From positions 1,746,666 through 1,810,665 of the forward strand of contig NZ_LFMD02000002.1 of assembly GCF_015776785.2 (NCBI RefSeq): a stretch of 64,000 nucleotides of DNA, written 5' to 3'. Position numbers and translations under genes: made by a program. This stretch comes from Kitasatospora sp. SUK 42. Lineage in GTDB: Bacteria > Actinomycetota > Actinomycetes > Streptomycetales > Streptomycetaceae. The notes beneath the pieces were generated by a model. That model saw only the letters and a list, made by a program, of their open reading frames with translations. It searched no databases and was not told the origin of the DNA. Positions 25,728-35,514 of the stretch are shown piece by piece (positions within the stretch are counted from its first letter, which is position 1; each line of letters starts with the position of its first letter).

Positions 25728-28700
25728 TCACGATTCGAGGACGGCGCCGACCGGCTCCGGCAGCCCGTCCGCCTCGCGCTCCCGCCGCCACATCGCGTGC
25801 AGCCGCCCGTCCGGGTCGGCGACCAGCTCCGACCAGCGGCCGCGCTCGGCCACCCGGCCGCCGTCCAGCACCAGCACCTCGTCCACCGTGGTGTCGTCCA
25901 GCCCGGCCAGCCGGTGGGTGATCAGCACGGTGGTGCGGCCCTCGGTGGCGGCCAGCAGGTCGGCGGTGAGCGCGTCGGCGGTGGGCAGGTCGAGGTGCTC
26001 GGCGGGCTCGTCCAGGACCAGGACGGGGAAGTCGGCGAGCAGTGCCCGGGCGAGCGCGAGGCGCTGGCGCTGGCCGCCGGAGAGGCGGGCGCCGTGCTCG
26101 CCGACCATGGTGTCCAGGCCCTCCGGCAGGCCGTCCGTCCAGTCCAGCAGCCGGGCGGCGGCGAGGGCGGCGCGCAGCGCGTCCTCGTCCGCGTCCGGGC
26201 GGGCCAGCCGCAGGTTCTCCCGCAGCGAGCTGTCGAAGACGTGGGCGTCCTGGGCGCAGAGGCCGATGACCCGGCGGACGTCCTCGCCCGCGAGCTCCCG
26301 GCTGTCCACAGCCTGTGGACGGCCGGCGGCGAAGGTCACCGCGCCGGCGCCCGGCTCCAGGAAGCGCAGCAGCGCCTGGGCGAGGGTGGTCTTGCCGGAG
26401 CCGGACGGGCCGACCACGGCGATCCGGCGGCCGGGGGCGAGGTCGAGGTCGACCCCGGTGAGCGCGTCCGCGGTCTGCCCGGGGTGCCGTACGGTCAGCC
26501 CGCGCACCGCGACCGGCAGCGGGTGCTCGGGCAGGGCCGACGGGCCCTGAGGCTCCGCGACCGGCGCCTCGGCGTTCAGGACCTCGTCCAGCCGGGCCTG
26601 CGCGGCGCGGCTGCGCTGGCGGGCCTGGACGGCGAGCGGCATGCCCGTGACGGCCTCGAAGGCGGCCAGCGGGGTCAGCACCACCACGGCCAGGCAGACC
26701 GGCGCGAGCACGCCGTCGCGCACCCCCTGGATGCCGACGACCGCCGACGCCACCACCGTCAGCCCGGTGAGCAGCGCGATCAGCCCGGTGCCGAGCGCGG
26801 TGGTGGCGGCCGAGCGGGCGGCCAGCCCGGTCAGTGCGGCGTCGGCGGTGCGGACGGCGGCCAGCCGGCTGGGCAGCGCGCCGGCCACGGTGAGTTCGGC
26901 GGTGCCGGTGAAGGCGTCCACGACGGTGGTGGCCAGCCGGCCGCGGGCCGGGGCCTGCCGCCGCTCGGCTCCGGCCGACCAGCGGGCGGCCAGCGCGGGC
27001 ACCAGCACCCCGGCGAGCAGCAGCCCGAGGCCGAGCACCACCCCGGCGGCGGGCAGGAAGAGGCCCATCGCCACCGCCGAGGCCAGCGCGACCACGCCCG
27101 CGACGGCGGCGGGCAGCCGCCAGCGCAGGTAGTGGTCCTGGATCGCGTCCACGTCGGCGACCAGCCGGGAGAGCAGGTCGCCGCGCCGGAAGGCGGGCAG
27201 TCCGGCCGGGGCGAGCGCGGCCAGCCGCCGGTAGACGGCGGCCCGCAGGGTGCCGAGGGTGCGCAGCACGGCGTCGTGGGAGACCAGCCGCTCGGCGTAG
27301 CGGAAGACGCTGCGGCCGATGCCGAAGGCCCGCACCGAGGTGACGGCCATCATCAGGTAGAGCACCGGGGGCATCTGCGAGGCCCGGGAGATGAGGTAGC
27401 CGGAGGTGGCCATCAGGGCGACGGCGCAGCCGAGGGCGAGCGCGCCGAGCAGGACGGACAGCGCCAGCCGGGGGGTGGTGCCGGCCTCGGCCTCGGGCTC
27501 CTCGGACTGTGCCGGGGCGGGCGTCGGCCGCCCGCTGTGGGCGAGCGGGGTGACGGGCTCGGACACCACGGTGGCGGCGGGCCCCGCCAGCCGGACCCGT
27601 TCGTCCGCGACGGCCAGCAGCGCGGGCCGGTGGGCGACGACCAGGACGGTGCGCGCCGGGTCCTCGGCGAGCGCCCGGACGGCGTCGACGACGGCCGCCT
27701 CGGAGGCGCCGTCGAGGTTGGCGGTGGGCTCGTCCAGCAGCACCAGCGGCCGGTCGTCGGCGAGCAGCACCCGGGCGAGGGCGAGGCGCTGGCGCTGCCC
27801 GGCGGAGAGCCCGGCGCCGTCCTCCCCCAGTTCGGTGGCCAGGTCGGTGACGAAGTCGAGCGCGTGCGCGGCCCGCAGCGCCGTCCACAGCTGTTCGTCG
27901 GAGGCGTCCGGCCGGTGCAGCCGCAGGTTGTCGGCGACCGTTCCGGCGAACAGGTGCGGGTGCTGCGGCACCCAGGCGATCTGCCGCCGCCAGCTCGCCG
28001 GCTCCAGCTCGGCGAGGTCGTACGTCCGGCCGTCGGCGGCGGTGATGCGGACGGTGCCGGCCTCGGGGGCGGTGAGGCCGAGCAGGACGGAGACCAGGGT
28101 GGACTTGCCGGCCCCGCTCGGGCCGGTGAGGGCGGTGGTGGACCCGGGCCGCAGGGTCAGCCCGGCGCCGTCCAGCGCGGGCACGGCGCGCCCCGGGTGC
28201 CGTACGGTCAGGCCCTCGGCGGCGATCACGGCCCCGGTGAGGGCGGGGGCGGGGGTGGTACCGGCGGCGGGCAGCGGGGTCTCCAGCACCCGGAAGATCT
28301 CGTCTGCGGCGGTCAGGCCCTCGACGCTGGAGTGGTAGAGCGCGCCGACCTGGCGGATCGGGAAGTACACCTCGGGGGCGAGGACCAGGACCAGCAGTCC
28401 GGTCTCCAGGTCGAGCGTGCCGTCCACCAGCCGGAAGCCGATGGTGACCGCGACCAGCGCGACGGACAGGGTGGAGAGCAGCTCCAGCGCGAAGGAGGAG
28501 ATGAAGGCGATCCGCAGGGTGCGCAGGGTGGCGCGGCGGTAGTCGGCGGTGATCCGGGCGATGGTGGCGGCCTGGGCGCGGGCCCGGTTGAACACCTTGA
28601 GGGTGGGGAGCCCGGCGACGACGTCGAGGAAGTGGTGCGAGAGCCGGGAGAGGGTGTTCCACTGCCGGTCCATCCGGGACTGGGTGGCCATCCCGATGAG

Positions 28701-29228
28701 CACCATGAACAGCGGGATCAGCGGCAGCGTCCCGGCGATGACGGCGGCCGAGGTGAAGTCGGCGCCGACGATCCGCAGCAGCACGACGACCGGGACGACC
28801 ACGGCCAGCGCCAGCTGCGGCAGGTAGCGGGCGAAGTAGTCGTCCAGCGCGTCGATGCCGCGGGTGGCGAGGGTGGTGAGCTCGCCGGTGCGCCGGCCCG
28901 CCAGGTAGGACGGGCCGAGCGCGGTGGCGTGGTCGAGCAGCCGGCGCCGCAGGGTGGACTTCACCCGGGCGACGGACCGGTGCGCGGTGAGTTCGGTGAG
29001 CCAGCCGACCAGCCCCCGCCCGACGGCGGTGAGGGCGAGCAGCACCAGCGGGGTGGTGAGCTCGCCGAGGCCGGCCCCGCGCTGGAAGGCGCGGACCACG
29101 ATCTCGGCGATCAGGCTCGCCTGGGCGACCACCAGGGCCGCGCCCGCCGCGCCGAGGAGCACGGATCCGGCGAGGAAGGCCCTGGTGGTGCGGGCGTACC
29201 CGAGGAGTCGGGGGTCGACGGGCTTCAC
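25728..29228 (-). CDS. cydD: Fused CydD-CydC ABC exporter required for cytochrome bd assembly
   Basis: A 1166-residue fusion of two half-transporters. The first half (about 1-560) has six helices and an ATPase with GPSGAGKST, LSAGQRQRLALARVL and VLLDEPTANLDG. The second half (about 590-1140) again has six helices, then GPSGSGKTT, RLSGGQRQRLALARAL and LVLDEPAEHLDLP. In bacteria CydDC exports thiols such as glutathione or cysteine to allow haem insertion into bd oxidase; actinomycetes usually encode it as one polypeptide, as here. The GTG start at 29228 lies 4 bases after the cydB stop, so it is in one operon with cydA and cydB. Confidence 0.93.
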   Translation of the reverse strand: MKPVDPRLLGYARTTRAFLAGSVLLGAAGAALVVAQASLIAEIVVRAFQRGAGLGELTTPLVLLALTAVGRGLVGWLTELTAHRSVARVKSTLRRRLLDHATALGPSYLAGRRTGELTTLATRGIDALDDYFARYLPQLALAVVVPVVVLLRIVGADFTSAAVIAGTLPLIPLFMVLIGMATQSRMDRQWNTLSRLSHHFLDVVAGLPTLKVFNRARAQAATIARITADYRRATLRTLRIAFISSFALELLSTLSVALVAVTIGFRLVDGTLDLETGLLVLVLAPEVYFPIRQVGALYHSSVEGLTAADEIFRVLETPLPAAGTTPAPALTGAVIAAEGLTVRHPGRAVPALDGAGLTLRPGSTTALTGPSGAGKSTLVSVLLGLTAPEAGTVRITAADGRTYDLAELEPASWRRQIAWVPQHPHLFAGTVADNLRLHRPDASDEQLWTALRAAHALDFVTDLATELGEDGAGLSAGQRQRLALARVLLADDRPLVLLDEPTANLDGASEAAVVDAVRALAEDPARTVLVVAHRPALLAVADERVRLAGPAATVVSEPVTPLAHSGRPTPAPAQSEEPEAEAGTTPRLALSVLLGALALGCAVALMATSGYLISRASQMPPVLYLMMAVTSVRAFGIGRSVFRYAERLVSHDAVLRTLGTLRAAVYRRLAALAPAGLPAFRRGDLLSRLVADVDAIQDHYLRWRLPAAVAGVVALASAVAMGLFLPAAGVVLGLGLLLAGVLVPALAARWSAGAERRQAPARGRLATTVVDAFTGTAELTVAGALPSRLAAVRTADAALTGLAARSAATTALGTGLIALLTGLTVVASAVVGIQGVRDGVLAPVCLAVVVLTPLAAFEAVTGMPLAVQARQRSRAAQARLDEVLNAEAPVAEPQGPSALPEHPLPVAVRGLTVRHPGQTADALTGVDLDLAPGRRIAVVGPSGSGKTTLAQALLRFLEPGAGAVTFAAGRPQAVDSRELAGEDVRRVIGLCAQDAHVFDSSLRENLRLARPDADEDALRAALAAARLLDWTDGLPEGLDTMVGEHGARLSGGQRQRLALARALLADFPVLVLDEPAEHLDLPTADALTADLLAATEGRTTVLITHRLAGLDDTTVDEVLVLDGGRVAERGRWSELVADPDGRLHAMWRREREADGLPEPVGAVLES

Positions 29229-29232
29229 GGCG

Positions 29233-30258
<1,026 letters not shown>

Positions 30259-30292
30259 GTCAGATCCTCAGTTCCCCAGTGGTCCTGGTGGC

Positions 30293-31837
30293 TCAGTACG
30301 CGAAGGCGAGCGGCTTGTCGGCGTCCTCGTCCGAGGACGGTCCGCGCAGCGACGGGTCCTTGGCCGGGGGCTGCTCGGTCACGACCGGGCCGGCCTTGGC
30401 GTACTTGACCAGCAGCCGGACCTCGACGACGGCGAGGACGGCGTAGAGCAGGGTGAAGGTGACCAGGGCGCCGATCTGGGTGCCGACGCTGACGTTGGGG
30501 GAGACGGCGCTGGCCGTGGTCATCAGGCCGAAGACGGCCCAGGGCTGGCGGCCCATCTCGGTGAAGATCCAGCCGAAGCTGTTGGCGATCAGCGGGAAGC
30601 CCATGGTCAGGATGCCGATCCGCCAGCTCCACTTGGTGAGCAGCGGGCCCATCTCGCGCTTCGGGGTGAGCATCAGCCGGGGCACCTCGGTGTCGCCGGT
30701 GCGGAACTCGGGGTGCAGGAAGAGCTTCCTGCGGGTGGTCCACAGGCCGATCAGGCCGGCCACGAAGGAGGTCATCCCGAAGCCGATCATGAAGCGGAAG
30801 CCCCAGTAGGTGACGAAGACGCTCGGGATGTAGTCCTTGGGGTCGCCGCCGTGCTGGGCGGCCTCGGCGGCGGCGGTGTCGTTGATGCCGGGGACGGTGG
30901 AGCTGAAGTCGTTGTGGGCGAGGAAGGACAGCACCCCGGGGACCTCCAGGGCGACCGAGTTGTGGCCCTTGCTGACGTCGCCGACCGCGAAGATCGAGAA
31001 CGGCGCCGGCGACTGGGTGTCCCAGAGCGCCTCGGCGGCGGCCATCTTCATCGGCTGCTGCTCGAACATGACCTTGCCGAGGGTGTCGCCGCTGAGCGCG
31101 GTGCCGGCGCCGAAGACGACCGCGAGCACCAGGCCGAGCCGCAGCGAGGTGCGCATCACGGCGGTCTTCTTGGGGTCGGCGGTCTCGGGCCTGCGCTTGG
31201 CCTTCCAGAGGTGGAAGGAGGCGATGCCGACCATGAACGCGGCGCCGGTGAGGAAGGCGGCGGTCAGGGTGTGGAAGACGACGGTGAGGGTGGTGTTCTG
31301 GAACAGCACCTTGGCGATGTCGGTGAGCTGCGCCTTCCCGGTGGCCGGGTCGATCGTGTAGCCGACCGGGTGCTGCATCCAGCTGTTGGCGGCCAGGATG
31401 AAGTAGGCGGAGAGCACGGTGCCGAGTGCGACCATCCACATGCAGGCGGCGTGGATCTTCTTCGGCAGCTTGTCCCAGCCGAAGATCCACAGGCCTATGA
31501 AGGTGGACTCGAAGAAGAAGGCGATCAGCGCCTCCATCGCGAGCGGGGCGCCGAAGACGTCACCGACGAAGCGGGAGTAGTCGGACCAGTTCATGCCGAA
31601 CTGGAACTCCTGGACGATGCCGGTGACGACGCCCATCGCGATGTTGATGAGGAAGAGCTTTCCCCAGAACTTCGTCGCGTGGAAGTACTTCTCCTTGTTC
31701 GTCCGCACCCAGGCGGTCTCCAGCCCGGCCACGATGGCGGCCAGGCTGATCGTGAGCGGGACGAAGAGGAAGTGGTAGACGGTCGTGATGCCGAATTGCC
31801 ATCGCGCGATGGTCTCGTGAGCGATTGCCAGTTCCAC
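30293..31837 (-). CDS. cydA: Cytochrome bd oxidase subunit I
   Basis: A 514-residue haem-bearing subunit with nine membrane helices. The haem-ligand histidine regions are visible (TTVYHFLFVPLTI near residue 20; NSWMQHPVGY near 165-175), together with the quinol-site segment KREMGPLLTKWSWRIG and the GRQPWAVFG loop. The GTG start at 31837 has GGAGAG about eight bases upstream. In Streptomyces coelicolor cydABCD is a known target of the NADH-sensing repressor Rex, and a Rex-like palindrome lies upstream here at 31931-31956, so induction under low oxygen or high NADH is expected. Confidence 0.95.
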   Translation of the reverse strand: MELAIAHETIARWQFGITTVYHFLFVPLTISLAAIVAGLETAWVRTNKEKYFHATKFWGKLFLINIAMGVVTGIVQEFQFGMNWSDYSRFVGDVFGAPLAMEALIAFFFESTFIGLWIFGWDKLPKKIHAACMWMVALGTVLSAYFILAANSWMQHPVGYTIDPATGKAQLTDIAKVLFQNTTLTVVFHTLTAAFLTGAAFMVGIASFHLWKAKRRPETADPKKTAVMRTSLRLGLVLAVVFGAGTALSGDTLGKVMFEQQPMKMAAAEALWDTQSPAPFSIFAVGDVSKGHNSVALEVPGVLSFLAHNDFSSTVPGINDTAAAEAAQHGGDPKDYIPSVFVTYWGFRFMIGFGMTSFVAGLIGLWTTRRKLFLHPEFRTGDTEVPRLMLTPKREMGPLLTKWSWRIGILTMGFPLIANSFGWIFTEMGRQPWAVFGLMTTASAVSPNVSVGTQIGALVTFTLLYAVLAVVEVRLLVKYAKAGPVVTEQPPAKDPSLRGPSSDEDADKPLAFAY

Positions 31838-31930
31838 GTCGCCCTCTCTCCAGGCAGCTCCACATGGAGCAGTTCAGGACAAACTTCATCTATAGCCGTA
31901 GACCGCTGCTCAACCACACAAGCTTGTCCG

Positions 31931-31956
31931 CTTGTGAACGTGAACACGTTCACAAG
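31931..31956 (-). promoter_or_regulatory. Perfect palindrome matching the Rex operator, upstream of cydA
   Basis: Two perfect 12-base arms, CTTGTGAACGTG (31931-31942) and CACGTTCACAAG (31945-31956), are separated by AA. Within it, 31939-31954 matches the Rex consensus TGTGAA-N4-TTCACA except for one base. The doubled half-sites allow two overlapping binding registers. A TATAGA hexamer lies nearer the gene (31889-31894 on the plus strand read in reverse), a possible -10 of the cyd promoter. Confidence 0.82.
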
Positions 31957-32177
31957 GGCCAGTATCCATCATCCTTACGAGGGAAATGCAGGTGGGGTGG
32001 GGTTTTCAGCCGTGTGCGGTGCGTCACGCTGCGCTCCGCGGCACGCCCAGTCTGCGGAGCCGGCCCTGGTCGGGGCAACGAACGCCGGGGCGGAACCCGG
32101 CCACGTCTTGGCCGAACCGGCGCTTGACAGGGCTCGACGCCGCTTGACAGGAGCGCGCCGGGTTACGGGTGAGCAGG
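31957..32177. other. Non-coding region between the Rex site and the EF-hand gene end
   Basis: No gene is supported here. The only structure is a 20-base-spaced direct repeat CGCTTGACAGG (near 32121-32131 and 32141-32151), each copy containing the consensus -35 hexamer TTGACA on the plus strand but with no matching -10 or downstream plus-strand gene. The function is unknown. Confidence 0.4.
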
Positions 32178-32234
32178 GTCGTCAGGGGTGGTTCGTGACG
32201 GGTGGCCTCGTGACGGGCGGTTCGTTACGGGCGG
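32178..32234. repeat. 14/15-base tandem repeat spanning the EF-hand gene stop codon
   Basis: Four units of 14, 14, 15 and 14 bases sharing TCGTGACGGGYGG (32178-32191, 32192-32205, 32206-32220, 32221-32234). The last unit contains the TAA stop of the minus-strand gene (32225-32227); in the downstream units the same position reads TCACG, so the stop has been altered there. Confidence 0.75.
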
Positions 32235-33595
32235 CCGAGCAGTTGGGCGCCCGAGGTGGAGTCGGCGCGGGCCGTGAAGAACTCGGTGAAGCCGTGCAGG
32301 AACTCCTCCACCGTGATCCGCCCGTCCCCGTCCACGTCCAACTGGCGGAAACCGTGCGACAGCTCGGCCGGGTGGACGCGCGGCCCGCCGAACACCACCC
32401 GGTACTCGTCGAACTCCAGGAAGCCGCTGCCGTCGGTGTCGGCCGCCGTGAACACCGCCCGCAGCGCGGGCAGCAGCCCCCGCTCCAGGTAGGCCTCGTC
32501 CCGGTCGCAGCCCGCCAGGGTGGCCGCCACGAACTCCTCCCGGCTGACCTTCCCGTCCCCGTTCGCGTCCATCGCCGCGCGCAGTTGCTCCCACCAGCCC
32601 TCGAAGGCCTCGTACACCCGGGCCTCGCCCGCCTCGTCCAGCTCCAGCTGCCAGCACACGTTGTGCGCCATCGCCCGCAGGTCGTGCACGGTGATGAAGC
32701 CGTCGCCGGTCTGGTCCAGCACCTCGCGGAAGAACCGGTCCACCCGGGGCCCGCGCGCGTCCCCGCCCGACCGGGGCTGGCGGGGGAGGCGGGGCGGGCG
32801 GTGCTCCTCCGGGGAGCGGTAGCGCAGCCGGTCCGGGAGCCGGGGGACGACGGCGCCGGCACCCCGGTGCAGCAGGACGGACAGCAGCGCGGCCCGACGG
32901 GTGCGGACCAGCCCGAACCGCTCCCGCACGGCGGGCGGCAGGTCCGCCACCGTCAGGTCGGTGATCACCCGGGCGACCAGCACCCGGGTGATCCGCCACC
33001 CGGTGTCCCCGAGGAACCACAGCCGGCGCGGCCGGGGCGCCTCGCGCAGCATGTCGCCCAGCAGGTAGCGCGCCGCCTCGGTGAACTCCAGCCTCTCGCG
33101 GGCGTACCGGGCGAAGTAGGCGGGCAACTCGGCCGCCGTGGCGGGGAGTTCCTGCTCGGGCAGGTCGAAGGCGGCGATCGCCTCCTTGAACTCCGCGTAC
33201 GCCAGCTCCAGTTGCCCGGCGTCGTAGCGGTCCCCGCCGAGACGCCGCATGGTGACCACGCACTCGAACAGCGTCAGCAGCACCCACACCCTGGTCGCCG
33301 CGTCCCGCGCGTCGTACGGCTGCCCGTCCGCCATCGTCCCGCGGATCCGCTTGTGCGACCGGTTCAGCCGCGCGACCTCCCGCCGCAGCGTCTCCGCGTC
33401 CTGGTAGAACAGCCGCCGCCCGCTCCCCAGCGTGTGCTCGACCCGCCGCCACGGATGTGCCCGGTACGTCGAGTGCTCCGCCATCCCGGCCCCCACCACC
33501 GGATCCGCCGCCTGCAGCACCAGCAGCCGCCAGGCCACCAGGGCGATCCGCCACTCGGACAGGTCCCGCTTGAACGAAACACCCGGGTCAGGCAC
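32225..33595 (-). CDS. DUF2236/MpaB-like putative oxygenase fused to four EF-hands
   Basis: A 456-residue protein. The N-terminal 240 residues match the DUF2236 (MpaB/rubber-oxygenase-related) fold: PVVGAGMAEHSTYRAHPWRR near the start, then RLNRSHKRIRG, DGQPYDARDAATRVWVLLTL. After a Pro/Arg-rich linker come four EF-hand loops: DQTGDGFITVHD, DANGDGKVSREE, DTDGSGFLEFDE and DVDGDGRITVEE (the last from about residue 420), all with canonical calcium ligands. GTG at 33595 overlaps the Uma2 gene by 8 bases and has GGAGG just upstream. The DUF2236 substrate and haem status are unknown. The calcium-binding tail suggests Ca-dependent control. Confidence 0.78.
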   Translation of the reverse strand: MPDPGVSFKRDLSEWRIALVAWRLLVLQAADPVVGAGMAEHSTYRAHPWRRVEHTLGSGRRLFYQDAETLRREVARLNRSHKRIRGTMADGQPYDARDAATRVWVLLTLFECVVTMRRLGGDRYDAGQLELAYAEFKEAIAAFDLPEQELPATAAELPAYFARYARERLEFTEAARYLLGDMLREAPRPRRLWFLGDTGWRITRVLVARVITDLTVADLPPAVRERFGLVRTRRAALLSVLLHRGAGAVVPRLPDRLRYRSPEEHRPPRLPRQPRSGGDARGPRVDRFFREVLDQTGDGFITVHDLRAMAHNVCWQLELDEAGEARVYEAFEGWWEQLRAAMDANGDGKVSREEFVAATLAGCDRDEAYLERGLLPALRAVFTAADTDGSGFLEFDEYRVVFGGPRVHPAELSHGFRQLDVDGDGRITVEEFLHGFTEFFTARADSTSGAQLLGRP

Positions 33596-34217
33596 GGGGC
33601 CCTCCAGTGATCTCGGGGCCGATCACGAAGCCCTTGGCGGGACCCTCCGGGATCACGGCCTCCTTGCCGTACGGGACCCGGGTCGAGGAGTTGTAGTCAC
33701 GGCGCTTGGGGTCGGGAGTGGTGAGGACGGTCACGGCGCCACCGTCGTCGTGGTCATCGATGATCACGTACACCGGGATGCCGGCGGCGGCGTAGGCACG
33801 ACGCTTGACGACGTGATCACGGCGGCGGTTCTCGGCGCCTGGAGAGACGGTCTCGACAACGAGGAGAACACCGGAAGCGAGCAGGCCCTTGCCTTCCGGG
33901 TGGTCGATCTCCTCGATCTCCCTCTGGGCCACGAACACGTCGGGGATGAGCACCTTGAACCCGTCGATGACGTTGCAGTCGTTCCCCGGCCTCCAGTCAC
34001 TGCCGCGCAAATGCACGAACAGATCCTCAAGAACCCGGTTGTTGACATCGAAATGGCGACTGCTGCCGGTGGGTGACAATGTGATCGTCCCCTCGATGAT
34101 CTCCGCTCGGAAGCCCTCGGGCACGTCCAGGGACTTCCACACTTGCCACAGCACCTGGTCCAGGTTCACGGCGACGGTCCTCTCGGCGACGGCCCTCTCG
34201 GCAACGAGCGCGCTCAT
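33588..34217 (-). CDS. Uma2-family (DUF820) putative restriction-like nuclease
   Basis: A 209-residue soluble protein with the PD-(D/E)XK-like core of the Uma2 family: EIIEGTITLSPTGSSRHFDVNNRVLEDL, IPDVFVAQ, LLVVETVSPGAENRRRDHVVKRRAYAAAGIPVYVIID, and a C-terminal strand region. Such genes are abundant in Streptomyces and cyanobacteria and their role is unknown. ATG at 34217 is chosen because the family N-terminus begins nearby and the longer upstream frame is unlike it. It overlaps the EF-hand gene by 8 bases. Confidence 0.85.
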   Translation of the reverse strand: MSALVAERAVAERTVAVNLDQVLWQVWKSLDVPEGFRAEIIEGTITLSPTGSSRHFDVNNRVLEDLFVHLRGSDWRPGNDCNVIDGFKVLIPDVFVAQREIEEIDHPEGKGLLASGVLLVVETVSPGAENRRRDHVVKRRAYAAAGIPVYVIIDDHDDGGAVTVLTTPDPKRRDYNSSTRVPYGKEAVIPEGPAKGFVIGPEITGGPRA

Positions 34218-34362
34218 GGGAACACCCCATTTCCCGTCCAGTGTGATCAGCCCGTGCGAGTCCGCACAAGCAACGGCAGCACGGTCGCACACGACCATGG
34301 GGCTGTTCGGGCGAACGGCGGCGGGTTCACTCGATCGAGGAGTTTCGAGCCCGGAGAGCGCG

Positions 34363-34403
34363 GAACCGCAGGGCGGGCCGGGAGGCGGCCTGTCCTGCGG
34401 TTC
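34363..34403 (-). terminator. Hairpin terminator after the LAETG surface protein gene
   Basis: A 17-base stem (34363-34379 with 34387-34403) with two G-T wobble-type positions and a 7-base loop lies 12 bases beyond the stop at 34416. It separates that gene from the Uma2 promoter region. Confidence 0.65.
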
Positions 34404-34415
34404 GGGGGTGCGGGG

Positions 34416-35354
34416 TCAGGAGGTGGAGCGTGCCGGCTTGCGGCGCGAGACGTGGAGGGCGGCGGCGCCGAGGCTGATGGCGAGGCCGGAGCCCAGGGCG
34501 AGGTACGGGGTGGCCGGGTTGGAGCCGGTCTCGGCGAGCTCGGTGGGCGAGCCGGTGACCGCCTTGGCCGGAGTGGTCGACGAGGTCGACGAGGTCGAAG
34601 TCTTCGCGGCGACGGTCGACTTGGTCGACTTGGTCGAGGCGGGCGACGCGGTGGTGTCCGCGGCCTGGGTGACGGTGCCCGGCTGCTCGGCCGGCTGCTC
34701 CGCGGGCTGCTCGGCGGGCGTCTGGTTCTTCTGCCGCTCGGCCGCCTCCTGCTCGGCGTAGGCGGCCGCCTGCGCGTCGGCGTACGCCTTGTTGGCCGTC
34801 TCGTAGGCCTTCTTCGCGGCCGCCACGGCCTTCTCCGCCTCGGCGACCTTGGCGCTCTCGGCGGCCAGGGCGTCGTTCAGCTTCTTCTCGGCGGCCGTCA
34901 CGGCGGCCTTGGCCTTGGTGTCGGCGTCGTGCGCCTCGTTGGCGGCCTTGGCTGCCGCCTGCAACCGCTCGCGGGCCTTGTCCAGCTCCTCCGGCTTGGC
35001 GGACCCGAACGCCAGCGAGGCCGCCTCGATCTCCTTCTCGGCGGCGGCCGACGCCGCGGCGGTCTTCTCGACCTCGGCCTTGGCCCGCACCACCCACATG
35101 AGGTAGGGCTGCGGGTCGGCCTTGAAGACCTCGAAGTTCTGCTGCGCGGAGGCCTGCCGGACGTGGGCCGCGTCAAGGGCCGCGAACGCGTCCTTCTGGG
35201 CCTTCTCCAGCGCGGCGAGCGCGGCGCTGTCGATGTGCGTCGGCGCCGCCGGAGCCGAATCCGCGAAGGCGGGCGCCGCGGAGAAGACGGCTGCGGGCGA
35301 TATCACGGCGGCGACGAGGGCGGCCGAGACCACCGTACGGCGGAGGTTCAACAT
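34416..35354 (-). CDS. Cell-wall-anchored coiled-coil surface protein with LAETG sorting signal
   Basis: A 312-residue exported protein: Sec signal (1-32, cleavage near AFADS), a long Ala/Lys/Glu-rich coiled-coil (about 40-205), a Thr/Ser/Pro-rich stalk with PAEQ repeats, and a C-terminal LAETG motif near residue 277 followed by a hydrophobic helix and the tail SRRKPARSTS. LAxTG is the substrate motif of actinobacterial class E sortases, which attach proteins to peptidoglycan. No active sortase gene is present in this window. A candidate promoter lies at 35426-35454 and a hairpin terminator follows, so the gene is monocistronic. Confidence 0.85.
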   Translation of the reverse strand: MLNLRRTVVSAALVAAVISPAAVFSAAPAFADSAPAAPTHIDSAALAALEKAQKDAFAALDAAHVRQASAQQNFEVFKADPQPYLMWVVRAKAEVEKTAAASAAAEKEIEAASLAFGSAKPEELDKARERLQAAAKAANEAHDADTKAKAAVTAAEKKLNDALAAESAKVAEAEKAVAAAKKAYETANKAYADAQAAAYAEQEAAERQKNQTPAEQPAEQPAEQPGTVTQAADTTASPASTKSTKSTVAAKTSTSSTSSTTPAKAVTGSPTELAETGSNPATPYLALGSGLAISLGAAALHVSRRKPARSTS

Positions 35355-35425
35355 GACCTCTTTCAGGGCGAACGAAAAGCAGAGTCCGTTTCGTCGGACG
35401 GTTCTTGACCATCCGGCGGAGGATG

Positions 35426-35454
35426 ATCATAGGCATGCGGATTCTCTCGTTCCA
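35426..35454 (-). promoter_or_regulatory. Candidate promoter of the LAETG surface protein gene
   Basis: On the minus strand, TGGAAC (35449-35454) and TATGAT (35426-35431) are separated by 17 bases. This would start transcription about 65 bases upstream of the ATG at 35354. The GGAAC core of the -35 element resembles ECF-type promoters but the -10 is of the housekeeping kind. Confidence 0.45.
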
Positions 35455-35514
35455 TTCGGTTTTCCGGGGCGGGTGGGGAAATTGACGAGTCGACAAAATC
35501 CGCCGGAAAACCCG

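Noticed and set aside
32121..32151. Two TTGACA boxes as plus-strand promoters
   Set aside because: No -10 element at proper spacing and no plus-strand gene downstream; left as an unexplained direct repeat.
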